Shown: positions 1-9,017 of the stretch, piece by piece | How positions within the stretch are numbered: position 1 is the stretch's first letter | Layout: each line of letters begins with the position of its first letter | Source: Daphnia carinata | Taxonomy: Eukaryota; Arthropoda; Branchiopoda; Diplostraca; Daphniidae | Assembly (NCBI RefSeq): GCF_022539665.2 | Contig: NW_026712484.1 | Span: forward strand, 1 to 41,177 | Reading direction: 5' to 3' | DNA: 41,177 nt | The notes under the pieces: generated by a model | Database searches by the model: none | What the model saw: only the letters and a program-made list of their open reading frames with translations | What the model was told of the DNA's origin: nothing | Translations under genes and position numbers: made by a program

Positions 1-386
1 AATTCATTCGCGCTGTGTTTCTTATCTTACATTGAAAACCATGCTCTATAAGACAAATGATTTCCGTTGGTAAACTTTTTAAAATAACGTTTTAACTGCG
101 CTGCCCATTCATTGGAGGTTGGACCATAAGCTAGGAAACATCGTTAACCACAAGGATTATATTGGTTGCAGATAGAACCATGCCACGTCGAAAAATCGTT
201 AAATGAATTTTATTTCCTGGTAGATTTAGGAATAAATCAATTTGAAAAAGGTAAGAAACAATAAAAAAAATAGCAAATGACAACAATCTTCTGTTCTATC
301 TTAATCTGTTCATTTTTTTGCGTGTCTCAGTGGACAATTGGATTTCTAAGCTAAGATTCCAATTAAGTAAAATAGTATTAGTGAAC

Positions 387-468
387 ACAAGGTTCACCGT
401 GTTGTTAAGGCGCCAGACTTAATTGCTGTCTCTGTATAGGGACGTAAGTTCGATCCTCATATCTGGTA
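387..468 (+). pseudogene. tRNA-Leu(UAA) pseudogene
   Basis: Aligns to the intact tRNA-Leu at 1005-1087 and keeps the TTAAGGC D-arm block, the CGCCAGACTTAA anticodon region and the GTTCGATCCTCA B box. The acceptor ends no longer pair (ACAAGGT against ATCTGGT), the A box is changed (TTCACCGTG for TTGGCCGAG) and the anticodon stem is broken. Equivalent copies lie at 24501-24582 and 28834-28915. Confidence 0.7.
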
Positions 469-608
469 AACATAAGTTTGCTACAATAGACGACTAACGC
501 TAAATTGCATCTATATCCTGGTAAATTGGATTTCTGTTATTAAATCTTTCGCAACCATGTGCTGATAATACTTTACACAATTATTTGATTGCTGAAGATA
601 TATTAATT

Positions 609-686
609 GATTAGCCTAGATGTTAAGGCACCAGACTTCAGTTTTCGTTTCTTCATAGATACGTAAGTTGGATTTTCACACGTTGA
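609..686 (+). pseudogene. Degraded tRNA-Leu-like sequence
   Basis: A second, more decayed tRNA-Leu relative. GATGTTAAGGCACCAGACTT matches the D-arm to anticodon region of tRNA-Leu, followed by a variable-arm-like stretch and GTAAGTTGGATTTTCACAC where the T-arm should be. The B box has lost its TTCGA core, so it should not be transcribed efficiently by RNA polymerase III. Counterparts are at 24723-24791 and 29153-29229. Confidence 0.5.
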
Positions 687-780
687 TCTTAAATGTATTG
701 TTTAACGGTTGTGTACAACTGGAAAGAAAGAAAATTTCTTTGTAGCAGCTATTACTGCTACTGTTACTGATTTTTAGTGT

Positions 781-863
781 ACCATGTTGGCCGACTGGTT
801 ATGGCGCCAGACTTAAGTTCTGGTTTTTGTATAGAGCCGTGAGTTCGTTCATCACACCTGGTA
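781..863 (+). pseudogene. tRNA-Leu(UAA) pseudogene
   Basis: Very similar to 1005-1087, with the same anticodon arm (CCAGA, loop CTTAAGT, TCTGG). The acceptor no longer pairs (ACCATGT against ACCTGGT), the D-arm has GACTGG and TATGG changes, and the T-loop is disrupted (TTCGTTCA, with the closing stem shortened). It is a recent relative of the intact gene but probably non-functional. Confidence 0.65.
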
Positions 864-1004
864 ACCACTAGTTTGTAGTCACGAGAATGGTAAATGACAG
901 CAATCTTCTCTTCTATCGTAGTCTGTTCATTTTTTTTAAGTGTCTCATTGGACGATTGGAATTCTTGGCTGGTACTCCAATTAAGTAAAATAGTGTTATT
1001 GAAC

Positions 1005-1087
1005 ACCAGGTTGGCCGAGTGGTTAAGGCGCCAGACTTAAGTTCTGGTCTCTGTATTGAGACGTGAGTTCGATCCTCACACCTGGTA
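1005..1087 (+). tRNA. tRNA-Leu(UAA)
   Basis: An 83-nt type II tRNA. The acceptor ACCAGGT pairs perfectly with ACCTGGT. The D-arm contains TGGCCGAGTGGTTAAGG, a good A box. The anticodon stem CCAGA/TCTGG closes loop CTTAAGT, giving anticodon UAA. A long variable arm starts CTC and ends GAG, as expected for leucine. The T-arm is GTGAG-TTCGATC-CTCAC, a perfect B box, and the discriminator is A. No CCA is encoded, as in eukaryotic nuclear genes. I see no T4 terminator close downstream; the first T-run is near 1195. It is the only fully paired tRNA-Leu among the related copies here. Confidence 0.93.
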
Positions 1088-1415
1088 ACAACGAGTTTAA
1101 AGTCACCTGGTAACAACGTTCTGGGAAGCTTCCAAGAAGAAGATGTGCAGTGTGGAGTGGCAACTCGACTGAATGTGAAATTTCACCTTGTGCTTTTTTA
1201 AAAGTATGAATTGCAATACAATTATACTTTACACATGCTGTAAAAATTAAACTGTAACAAAACCTGAAAAAAACTGTAAAAAATTAAATCATCATGTTTG
1301 AACCAATCTTTGTTTTGGAACTTATGTCTTACAAAAGCCTTCGAATCCCGTTTTCTGGGACTTTTCACCAGCAATATATTTAGTTTCCGATGCAACAAAT
1401 ATTTAACCTTCAACT

Positions 1416-1500
1416 AGGATGGGAAGCGATACTCCGAAGAAGTATCGGTATCGTGGTACTAAATTTTCACAAAAAAAATCGCGATAGTATTTTCAAGTAT
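1416..1500. repeat. Possible hAT terminal region with inverted CGATACTTC motif
   Basis: GGATGGGAAGCGATAC resembles the outer end of many hAT elements. Next to it is an inverted repeat: CGATACTTC, GAA, GAAGTATCG in copy B at ~25571, with one mismatch in copy A. Further GTATCG/CGATA motifs follow. It lies just beyond the C-terminal end of the minus-strand hAT transposase relic, where that element's terminus would be. I found no matching opposite terminus, so this is an inference from position and composition. Confidence 0.35.
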
Positions 1501-1734
1501 TGCACACACTACTGATACCAATACTTTTATTTTTATCAACGCAATCTAGGATTAAAAGCTATTACCAAGGTAATATTTCGATAGACCAGTCAATATTTCA
1601 GATATCCCCGTTTTTGGGACTTATGCTTTGATTTACCAATTGATCATTTTGAGTTTTTTGCAACCAATAATAAAAATACATTAACAGTATATTGTTCTTT
1701 CATTTCCTTTATTCTTTTTTCGTATTCCAAATCG

Positions 1735-2605
1735 TTGTTTGCTTTTCAAAGCAACATTTTTCAAAATTTGTATCGGAAAGACGATTTTCGTTGGGCTGAA
1801 AATGCTTCCTTCGGCACTGAAAAGGTTTTCGACCGAAGCCGAGAAGGCAATGGTGCGTCATATTTAATAAATATCAATTTTAATGTACCATTTGACGGAT
1901 CTCCTAAGAAAAAACAACTTCACCGCAATTATCTTTAGAAGTTGAAACGCTGAGTGACAGAAAAAAAATTTCTTCCTTTTGATATGAAAAATAATAATAT
2001 TCATAGCGAGACTTTTACCCGAAGCTAGTTCTTGAGCGAAACTTTAATAATTCTTTACAAGTTTTTTATAGCAGATGACTTGCCAGTCTCAACTAACCAA
2101 TTCAGCTTGATGTTCATGTGAGCAAGTGCAGAGAGAACTAGTTCACCGTCTTCAAAGACACGAGAAAAAGGAGTTTCCAGTGCTGACAATAGAAGAAATA
2201 TATGATTTACAATGAAAGATACCACCGTTTTCTTTTAAATCAATGGTCTTCTTTTTCAAAATAGTTCATGTTTGAAGTAGGTATCCTGTGGACACTGTCA
2301 AGTCCGATTGAAAGACATCTAGCGCTTCTACTAGTAGCGTCATGGTCGTCACATATTCCTTGGTGCAATCTTTCTCCGTATTGGATTTTGAAGCGCTCGA
2401 AAACATACTTCAAATCTTGTTTTTTATTCTTCATAAAATAGTTAACTCTTTCAACTGCATCAAAGAAAGCATTCCAGCGTGTTGCAGTAAGAATGATGAA
2501 CATTAACAATTTGGCTTCAAAGACATAGGATGACTTGGAGCTCCTGCTTTGTTTGTTACAAAGAATTTCAGTTTTTCTTCTGTGGATTCCTTTAGTTTTT
2601 TTCAC
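1735..2605 (-). pseudogene. hAT-superfamily transposase relic (copy A)
   Basis: Read on the minus strand across frameshifts, this gives successive blocks typical of hAT transposases. An ATRWNAFFDAV segment is like the family's TRWNS motif. A block of the form EYV..M..L.EALD.FQ...T..GYLL follows, then a segment ending in KLNWL. At ~1735-1880 there is a C-terminal dimerisation-like stretch with SASVENLFS and LSDTNFEK. hAT enzymes are cut-and-paste transposases using a D-D-E RNase H-like fold; the N-terminal zinc finger and much of the catalytic core are missing here. The reading frame is broken several times, so it is dead. The copia relic begins immediately upstream (higher coordinates). The whole arrangement is repeated at 25880-26760, so the decay predates the duplication. 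Confidence 0.6.
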
Positions 2606-2639
2606 TTTTGGTTTCCAATTTTCAAAAGCAGGTTCAATG

Positions 2640-4035
2640 TGTAGCTAGCGCATCGGTGATAAGTGTGAAGAGAGTAAATATCGTTGGCGCTTCCCTTTTC
2701 CTCTTAAGTAAGCGAAGAATTTTATGGATGTGGTCGGGCTGTGATAGATACAACGTTCTTTTCTGGTGATCTGACAGAAATTCCCCTTGATGATGACGTA
2801 AATACAGGCTTCGATCAGAAGCGCTTGGACGAAGACCAAACTTCCTTTGGAAAGTGTCGAAAGTGTGATTCCATATTCGATATGCCTGTTTAAGGCGTTA
2901 TAAGCATTTGTGCAAACGACAGTCCAAATCCTCCTGTCCCGCAGAACAAACCTTTCCGGTTGTTGTCAATAGATCTCTTCGTTTGACTGCCCATAGAAGC
3001 AGCCTTTACAACCAGTTAAGACAGTTTCAGATTGTGAACAGCAACAAAATACAGGATGACTCGAAGTGTGTCGTATTAAAGAACTGACGAGAAGGTCTCT
3101 CCATAGTTTATCCCGTAACGCTGAGAGAATCCTTTGGCTACCAGCCTGGCTTTGTAGCGTGGGGATGAACCTTGTACATTGGGCTTTGAATACCCATCGT
3201 GCCTTAATAGGTGTACGACCAGGTGGTAGTCGAGAGAGGGACCAGGTTTTGTTCAGCATGAGATACTGATATGCTGTCGTTTGGTAGAGTTGCATTGGGT
3301 TCCTTCTCCAGAACTGGGATATCTACTTGGATTGAGACGTCTGACGGAATAGGCGCGTATGGTGGCTCAGGATCAATGTCAATTACCCCTGCAACCTGGG
3401 GCATTACATCTTCTCTTGTATTATTTGGGGACCTGTTTTTGGTCTTCTTTGGGTGTAGGTACTAAGAATTTTATAAAATAGTATGGGGTAGTATAGTATA
3501 ATAAATAGTATAATCTAGTGTGGGGTGAAGCTGCTCGTCGAATATGATTTCCCGGCTGATTTTTTTCCTTCTAGTGGCAGGGTGCCAGAAACGGTATGCC
3601 TTTTGGGTAAGGGAGTATCCTACGAAGAAGCATTTGAGGCCCTTGGAGTCTAGCTTGCTGCCGTCAGCTTTCGGAATATGAATATATGCTGTGATTCCAA
3701 ACATGCGCAAGTGTGGTATGTTCGGTTTTGTGTGGTGCCACATTTGGTATGAAGAGATCTGCTGTCTCGGACTCCTGCTTCATAAAGTAGACTGTGTGCC
3801 ATCCACTGAAGTTATCATTGAAAATTATGAAGAAACGCAAACCGCTTCTTGTCTGTACGCGCATAGGGCCACATACGTCTGAATGAATTTGTTGTCCGAC
3901 TTCATAGGCTCTTGTCCTACCGACACGAAAAGGGGATCTCTGCCTTTTTCCGGATATACAACAAAGACAGGGCTGCGTTGGAGTGATGTCGATGGCTGGT
4001 AGTATGAAGAAATCTACTGCATGATTTGATGACAT
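2640..4035 (-). pseudogene. Ty1/copia pol relic (copy A)
   Basis: Minus-strand pieces in copia order (integrase then reverse transcriptase). At 4035-3780 is an integrase-core fragment with HSDVCGPM and a degraded FNDNFSGW in place of the usual DDFS. At 3743-3500 is the post-core region, with a PHLRMFG motif, KLDSK, FVGYS, KAYRFW and IFDE. At 3295-2966 is the start of RT, with [13 protein letters not shown] and WVFKAQ. At ~2990-2640 are CRLHKCLY.LKQA and a later LSQPDHIHKIL block. The integrase NG..ER region and the RT YVDD region are deleted, and the frame changes repeatedly. It is a non-functional internal fragment with no LTRs visible. Copy B carries the same fragment at 26779-28130. Confidence 0.75.
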
Positions 4036-4456
4036 GTTATAGATTAAAATAGAGAGTTTTTGTTATAAGATGACAAGTTAATCTGATCTGATGCTTCGTC
4101 ATGTAAATTAAAAAAGCAACATCGATACGACAGTAATTGAATCTTTTATGACATTGTTTTTCTTGTTAAACAAGATTAAAATAGAGAGTTTTGTTATAAG
4201 ATGACAAGTTAATCTGATCTGATGCTTCGTCATGTAAATTAAAATAAGCAACATCGATACGACAGTAATTGAATTTCTTGTTAAACAAGGAAATCGTTTC
4301 TCATTTAAAGGAAGTAATTCTCCTTCGGTGTGCGCATTTTCAATTGATTTAGCTTAGGATGATTATTTAATTAATTTATATCCAGATATCTCGATATAAT
4401 TTCATGCCCTTTATAAACTCAATCTATGAAATGGCACCAATTCCTCTTATGTTTGA

Positions 4457-4528
4457 AGGGGGCACCCAGGTTTGAACTGGGGACCCTACGATCTGCAGTC
4501 GTATGCTCTACCACTGAGCTATACCCCC
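4457..4528 (-). tRNA. tRNA-Cys(GCA), array copy 1
   Basis: On the minus strand, acceptor GGGGGTA pairs with TGCCCCC including one U-G pair. The D-arm is GCTC-AGTGGTA-GAGC. Anticodon stem TACGA/TCGTA closes loop CTGCAGA, giving anticodon GCA. The variable loop is GGGTC and the T-arm is CCCAG-TTCAAAC-CTGGG. The next base is U, the discriminator characteristic of cysteine tRNAs. No CCA is encoded and no intron is present. All arms are fully paired, so it should be functional. No T4 run follows closely, so termination would rely on weaker signals further on. Confidence 0.95.
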
Positions 4529-5000
4529 ATTACACAACAATGGTCAGAAAAACAAGTTACTGTTAGAAAGTTAAAAATAAATAACAAATTTCGTTATGTG
4601 ATGAGTATTCGACAGGCAGCATTGCGATGGTCAGCCTACCTCATCTTTTATGACATTGGCGTTTTCTGTTCGCTTTAACTATTCAGTCACCTTTCTCTTT
4701 CGCGTTAGAATACAGTATTAGAATAGAGAGTATTTGTTCCAAAATGGCAAGTTAATCTGATTTGATGCTAAGTCTTGTAAATTAAAATAAGCAACATCGA
4801 TACTACAGTAATTGAATTTCTTGTTAAACAAGGAAATCGTTTCTCATTTAAAGGAAGTAATTCTCCTTCGGTGTGCGCATTTTCAATTGATTTAGCTTAG
4901 GATGATTATTTAATTAATTTATATCCAGATATCTCGATATAATTTCATGCCCTTTATAAACTCAATCTATGAAATGGCACCAATTCCTCTTATGTTTCAA

Positions 5001-5074
5001 TGGGGGCACACCCAGGTTTGAACTGGGGGCCCTACGATCTGCAGTCGTATGCTCTACCACTGAGCTATACCCCC
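5001..5074 (-). tRNA. tRNA-Cys(GCA) variant, array copy 2 (probably impaired)
   Basis: Same tRNA as its neighbours but with two extra bases (CA on the plus strand) between the T-stem and the 3' acceptor strand, a changed base in the variable region (GGGCCC for GGACCC on the plus strand), and A instead of U at the discriminator. U73 is a cysteine identity element and the insertion disturbs the acceptor/T-arm stack, so this copy is likely a pseudogene. Confidence 0.8.
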
Positions 5075-5545
5075 ATTACACAACAATGGTCAGAAAAACA
5101 AGTTACTGTTAGAAAGTTAAAAATAAATAACAAATTTCGTTATGTGATGAGTATTCGACAGGCAGCATTGCGATGGTCAGCCTACCTCATCTTTTATGAC
5201 ATTGGCGTTTTCTGTTCGCTTTAACTATTCAGTCACCTTTCTCTTTCGCGTTAGAATACAGTATTAGAATAGAGAGTATTTGTTCCAAAATGACAAGTTA
5301 ATCTGATTTGATGCTAAGTCTTGTAAATTAAAATAAGCAACATCGATACGACAGTAATTGAATTTCTTGTTAAACAAGGATATCGTTTCTCATTTAAAGG
5401 AAGTAATTCTCCTTCAGTGTGCGCATTTTCAATTGATTTAGCTTGGGATGATTATTTAATTAATTTATATCCAGATATCTCGATATAATTTCATGCCCTT
5501 TATAAACTCAATCTATGAAATGGCACCAATGCCTCTTATGTTTGA

Positions 5546-5617
5546 AGGGGGCACCCAGGTTTGAACTGGGGACCCTACGATCTGCAGTCGTATGCTCTAC
5601 CACTGAGCTATACCCCC
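5546..5617 (-). tRNA. tRNA-Cys(GCA), array copy 3
   Basis: Identical to copy 1 in all 72 positions including GCA anticodon and U73. The flanking unit has minor private changes such as CCAATGCCTC just beyond the 3' end. Confidence 0.95.
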
Positions 5618-6088
5618 ATTACACAACAATGGTCAGAAAAACAAGTTACTGTTAGAAAGTTAAAAATAAATAACAAATTTCGTTATGTGATGAGTATTCG
5701 ACAGGCAGCATTGCGATGGTCAGCCTACCTCATCTTTTATGACATTGGCGTTTTCTGTTCGCTTTAACTATTCAGTCACCTTTCTCTTTCGCGTTAGAAT
5801 ACAGTATTAGAATAGAGAGTATTTGTTCCAAAATGGCAAGTTAATCTGATTTGATGCTAAGTCTTGTAAATTAAAATAAGCAACATCGATACGACAGTAA
5901 TTGAATTTCTTGTTAAACAAGGAAATCGTTTCTCATTTAAAGGAAGTAATTCTCCTTCGGTGTGCGCATTTTCAATTGATTTAGCTTAGGATGATTGTTT
6001 AATTAATTTATATCCAGATATCTTGATATAATTTCATGCCCTTTATAAACTCAATCTATGAAATGGCACCATATCCTCTTATGTTTGA

Positions 6089-6160
6089 AGGGGGCACCCA
6101 GGTTTGAACTGGGGACCCTACGATCTGCAGTCGTATGCTCTACCACTGAGCTATACCCCC
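6089..6160 (-). tRNA. tRNA-Cys(GCA), array copy 4
   Basis: tRNA identical to copy 1. The surrounding unit carries the variant set shared only with unit 7 (for example CCATATCCTC at 6069 and ATCTTGATAT at 6020). Confidence 0.95.
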
Positions 6161-6630
6161 ATTACACAACAATGGTCAGAAAAACAAGTTACTGTTAGAA
6201 AGTTAAAAATAAATAAAAAATTTCGTTATGTGATGAGCATTCGACAGGCAGCATTGCGATGGTCAGCCTACCTCATCTTTTATGACATTGGCGTTTTCTG
6301 TTCGCTTTAACTATTCAGTCACCTTCTCTTTCGCGTTAGAATACAGTATTAGAATAGAGAGTATTTGTTCCAAAATGGCAAGTTAATCTGATTTGATGCT
6401 AAGTCTTGTAAATTAAAATAAGCAACATCGATACGACAGTAATTGAATTTCTTGTTAAACAAGGAAATCGTTTCTCATTTAAAGGAAGTAATTCTCCTTC
6501 GGTGTGCGCATTTTCAATTGATTTAGCTTAGGATGATTATTTAATTAATTTATATCCAGATATCTCGATATAATTTCATGCCCTTTATAAACTCAATCTA
6601 TGAAATGGCACCAATTCCTCTTATGTTTGA

Positions 6631-6702
6631 AGGGGGCACCCAGGTTTGAACTGGGGACCCTACGATCTGCAGTCGTATGCTCTACCACTGAGCTATACCC
6701 CC
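6631..6702 (-). tRNA. tRNA-Cys(GCA), array copy 5
   Basis: tRNA identical to copy 1; the unit has the common form of the spacer apart from the GAGCATTCG variant shared with units 4, 6, 7 and 9. Confidence 0.95.
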
Positions 6703-7173
6703 ATTACACAACAATGGTCAGAAAAACAAGTTACTGTTAGAAAGTTAAAAATAAATAACAAATTTCGTTATGTGATGAGCATTCGACAGGCAGCATTGCG
6801 ATGGTCAGCCTACCTCATCTTTTATGACATTGGCGTTTTCTGTTCGCTTTAACTATTCAGTCACCTTTCTCTTTCGCGTTAGAATACAGTATTAGAATAG
6901 AGAGTATTTGTTCCAAAATGGCAAGTTAATCTGATTTGATGCTAAGTCTTGTAAATTAAAATAAGCAACATCGATACGACAGTAATTGAATTTCTTGTTA
7001 AACAAGGAAATCGTTTCTCATTTAAAGGAAGTAATTCTCCTTCGGTGTGCGCATTTTCAATTGATTTAGCTTAGGATGATTATTTAATTAATTTATATCC
7101 AGATATCTCGATATAATTTCATGCCCTTTATAAACTCAATCTATGAAATGGCATCAATTCCTCTTATGTTTGA

Positions 7174-7245
7174 AGGGGGCACCCAGGTTTGAACTGGGGA
7201 CCCTACGATCTGCAGTCGTATGCTCTACCACTGAGCTATACCCCC
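7174..7245 (-). tRNA. tRNA-Cys(GCA), array copy 6
   Basis: tRNA identical to copy 1; a private GCATCAATTC change lies just outside the 3' end. Confidence 0.95.
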
Positions 7246-7716
7246 ATTACACAACAATGGTCAGAAAAACAAGTTACTGTTAGAAAGTTAAAAATAAATA
7301 ACAAATTTCGTTATGTGATGAGCATTCGACAGGCAGCATTGCGATGGTCAGCCTACCTCATCTTTTATGACATTGGCGTTTTCTGTTCGCTTTAACTATT
7401 CAGTCACCTTTCTCTTTCGCGTTAGAATACAGTATTAGAATAGAGAGTATTTGTTCCAAAATGGCAAGTTAATCTGATTTGATGCTAAGTCTTGTAAATT
7501 AAAATAAGCAACATCGATACGACAGTAATTGAATTTCTTGTTAAACAAGGAAATCGTTTCTCATTTAAAGGAAGTAATTCTCCTTCGGTGTGCGCATTTT
7601 CAATTGATTTAGCTTAGGATGATTGTTTAATTAATTTATATCCAGATATCTTGATATAATTTCATGCCCTTTATAAACTCAATCTATGAAATGGCACCAT
7701 ATCCTCTTATGTTTGA

Positions 7717-7788
7717 AGGGGGCACCCAGGTTTGAACTGGGGACCCTACGATCTGCAGTCGTATGCTCTACCACTGAGCTATACCCCC
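7717..7788 (-). tRNA. tRNA-Cys(GCA), array copy 7
   Basis: tRNA identical to copy 1. Its 5' flank on the transcribed strand differs (plus strand CATTATATAACAATGG rather than CATTACACAACAATGG). The spacer shares the unit-4 variant set. Confidence 0.95.
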
Positions 7789-8259
7789 ATTATATAACAA
7801 TGGTCAGAAAAACAAGTTACTGTTAGAAAGTTAAAAATAAATAAAAAATTTCGTTATGTGATGAGCATTCGACAGGCAGCATTGCGATGGTCAGCCTACC
7901 TCATCTTTTATGACATTGGCGTTTTCTGTTCGCTTTAACCATTCAGTCACCTTTCTCTTTCGCGTTAGAATACAGTATTAGAATAGAGAGTATTTGTTCC
8001 AAAATGGCAAGTTAATCTGATTTGATGCTAAGTCTTGTAAATTAAAATAAGCAACATCGATACGACAGTAATTGAATTTCTTGTTAAACAAGGAAATCGT
8101 TTCTCATTTAAAGGAAGTAATTCTCCTTAGGTGTGCGCATTTTCAATTGATTTAGCTTAGGATGATTATTTATTTAATTTATATCCAGATATCTCGATAT
8201 AATTTCATGCCCTTTATAAACTCAATCTATGAAATGGCACCAATTCCTCTTATGTTTGA

Positions 8260-8331
8260 AGGGGGCACCCAGGTTTGAACTGGGGACCCTACGATCTGCA
8301 GTCGTATGCTCTACCACTGAGCTATACCCCC
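8260..8331 (-). tRNA. tRNA-Cys(GCA), array copy 8
   Basis: tRNA identical to copy 1. This is the last unit before the gypsy insertion; the element starts 262 bp upstream (in the direction of transcription) of this tRNA. Confidence 0.95.
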
Positions 8332-8589
8332 ATTACACAACAATGGTAAGAAAAACAAGTTACTGTTAGAAAGTTAAAAATAAATAACAAATTTCGTTAT
8401 GTGATGAGTATTCGACAGGCAGCATTGCGATGGTCAGCCTACCTCATCTTTTATGACATTGGCGTTTTCTGTTCGCTTTAACTATTCAGTCACCTTTCTC
8501 TTTCGCGTTAGAATACAGTATTAGAATAGAGAGCATTTGTTCCAAAATGGCAAGTTAATCTGATTTGATGCTAAGTCTTGTAAATTAAA

Positions 8590-8593
8590 ATAA
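8590..8593. repeat. Target site duplication, left (ATAA)
   Basis: ATAA lies directly before the 5' LTR and again directly after the 3' LTR (17115-17118). The uninterrupted array sequence at this site reads AAAATAAGCAAC, so one ATAA is original. A 4-bp duplication fits a Ty3/gypsy integrase. Confidence 0.93.
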
Positions 8594-8839
8594 TGTAGCG
8601 CCAATGTACTTTGGCGCTTAGCATCAGATGCTAAGTGGCCTAAATGTGCGATGTCGATGGACTTTGCCAATCTGGCCGGATGTCAGAGGCCTTAAGAGCC
8701 CGTCTGCGGCTGGCTAAAGGGGCAGTCCAGTGTAGTAAGCCTGTGTAGCTGTTAGCTGTGTTAGTGCTCTTGTCGTGTAGTGCTGTCGTGTAAAGCTGTA
8801 ACCTGTCTACGAATAAATAAATCCAGTGAAACTGTTACA
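8594..8839 (+). repeat. Gypsy 5' LTR
   Basis: 246 bp, beginning TGTAGCGCC and ending CTGTTACA. Close to its start are two strong inverted repeats: GCGCCAA...TTGGCGC with a 6-nt loop, then CTTAGCATC-A-GATGCTAAG. AATAAA polyadenylation-type hexamers lie at 8812-8820. Relative to the 3' LTR it lacks 20 bp after GCCAATCTGG. Confidence 0.96.
8812..8817 (+). promoter_or_regulatory. Polyadenylation hexamer AATAAA in the LTR
   Basis: AATAAA, overlapping a second copy (AATAAATAAAT). The same hexamer in the 3' LTR is at 17087-17092 and would direct 3' processing of the genomic RNA. Confidence 0.6.
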
Positions 8840-8851
8840 TGGTGGAGATGC
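8840..8851 (+). promoter_or_regulatory. Primer-binding site, probably tRNA-Ala
   Basis: TGGTGGAGATGC follows the 5' LTR without a spacer. It is complementary to a tRNA 3' end reading GCATCTCCA-CCA, which I recall as the end of arthropod tRNA-Ala. The position is certain; the tRNA identity is from memory. Confidence 0.7.
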
Positions 8852-9017
8852 TCCTGTTTTTTTCACTGCTAAGATACACGTTTTAACTCGGGTAGGCGTT
8901 GGCTGTGAGGGGTCTCTGGAAGTCGAACTCGGCAATTTATTGCCGGGCACGAGGCCACAGCAACGGTCTGGGGAAAGTGTGGATTTGGCAGTGGGATCGC
9001 AGAGGATCCTCGTGTGA

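Larger units (their letters stand above)
1..3984. repeat. Segmental duplication, copy A
   Basis: This block recurs almost base for base at 24099-28132 (copy B), and its first ~960 bases recur at 28449-29504 (copy C). It contains, in order, tRNA-Leu-like sequences, a hAT transposase relic and a copia pol relic. Similarity to copy B ends near 3984, just inside the copia integrase fragment. A and B differ by scattered substitutions and small indels: B has a 16-bp tandem duplication near 24475 and lacks about a dozen bases present in A near 2995. The stretch 770-1100, which holds the only intact tRNA-Leu, is replaced or badly diverged in copy B. The left end is cut by the window edge. Confidence 0.9.
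4041..8593. repeat. Tandem array of ~543-bp tRNA-Cys units, left part
   Basis: Eight near-identical units lie here, each with one minus-strand tRNA-Cys; a ninth follows the gypsy insertion. tRNA starts are 542-545 bp apart. The left edge is irregular: a partial unit beginning GATTAAAATAGAGAG occurs at 4042 and again at 4174. Unit-specific variants show mosaicism. Units 4 and 7 share ATTGTTTAAT, ATCTTGATAT, CCATATCCTC and an AAATAAAAAATTT run not seen in the other full units. Units 7 and 9 share TTTAACCATTCAG. Such sharing is expected from unequal exchange or gene conversion. Open reading frames of ~68 codons recur in each unit only because they read through the tRNA; I do not treat them as genes. 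Confidence 0.95.

Noticed and set aside
4472-8470. A ~68-codon open frame repeated in most array units
   Set aside because: It reads antisense through the tRNA-Cys and into spacer, its start depends on alternative codons, and its conservation is explained by array homogenisation.
4041-8593. Regular repeats as a CRISPR array
   Set aside because: Units are ~543 bp with a tRNA in each, far from the CRISPR repeat-spacer design, and the DNA is eukaryotic.
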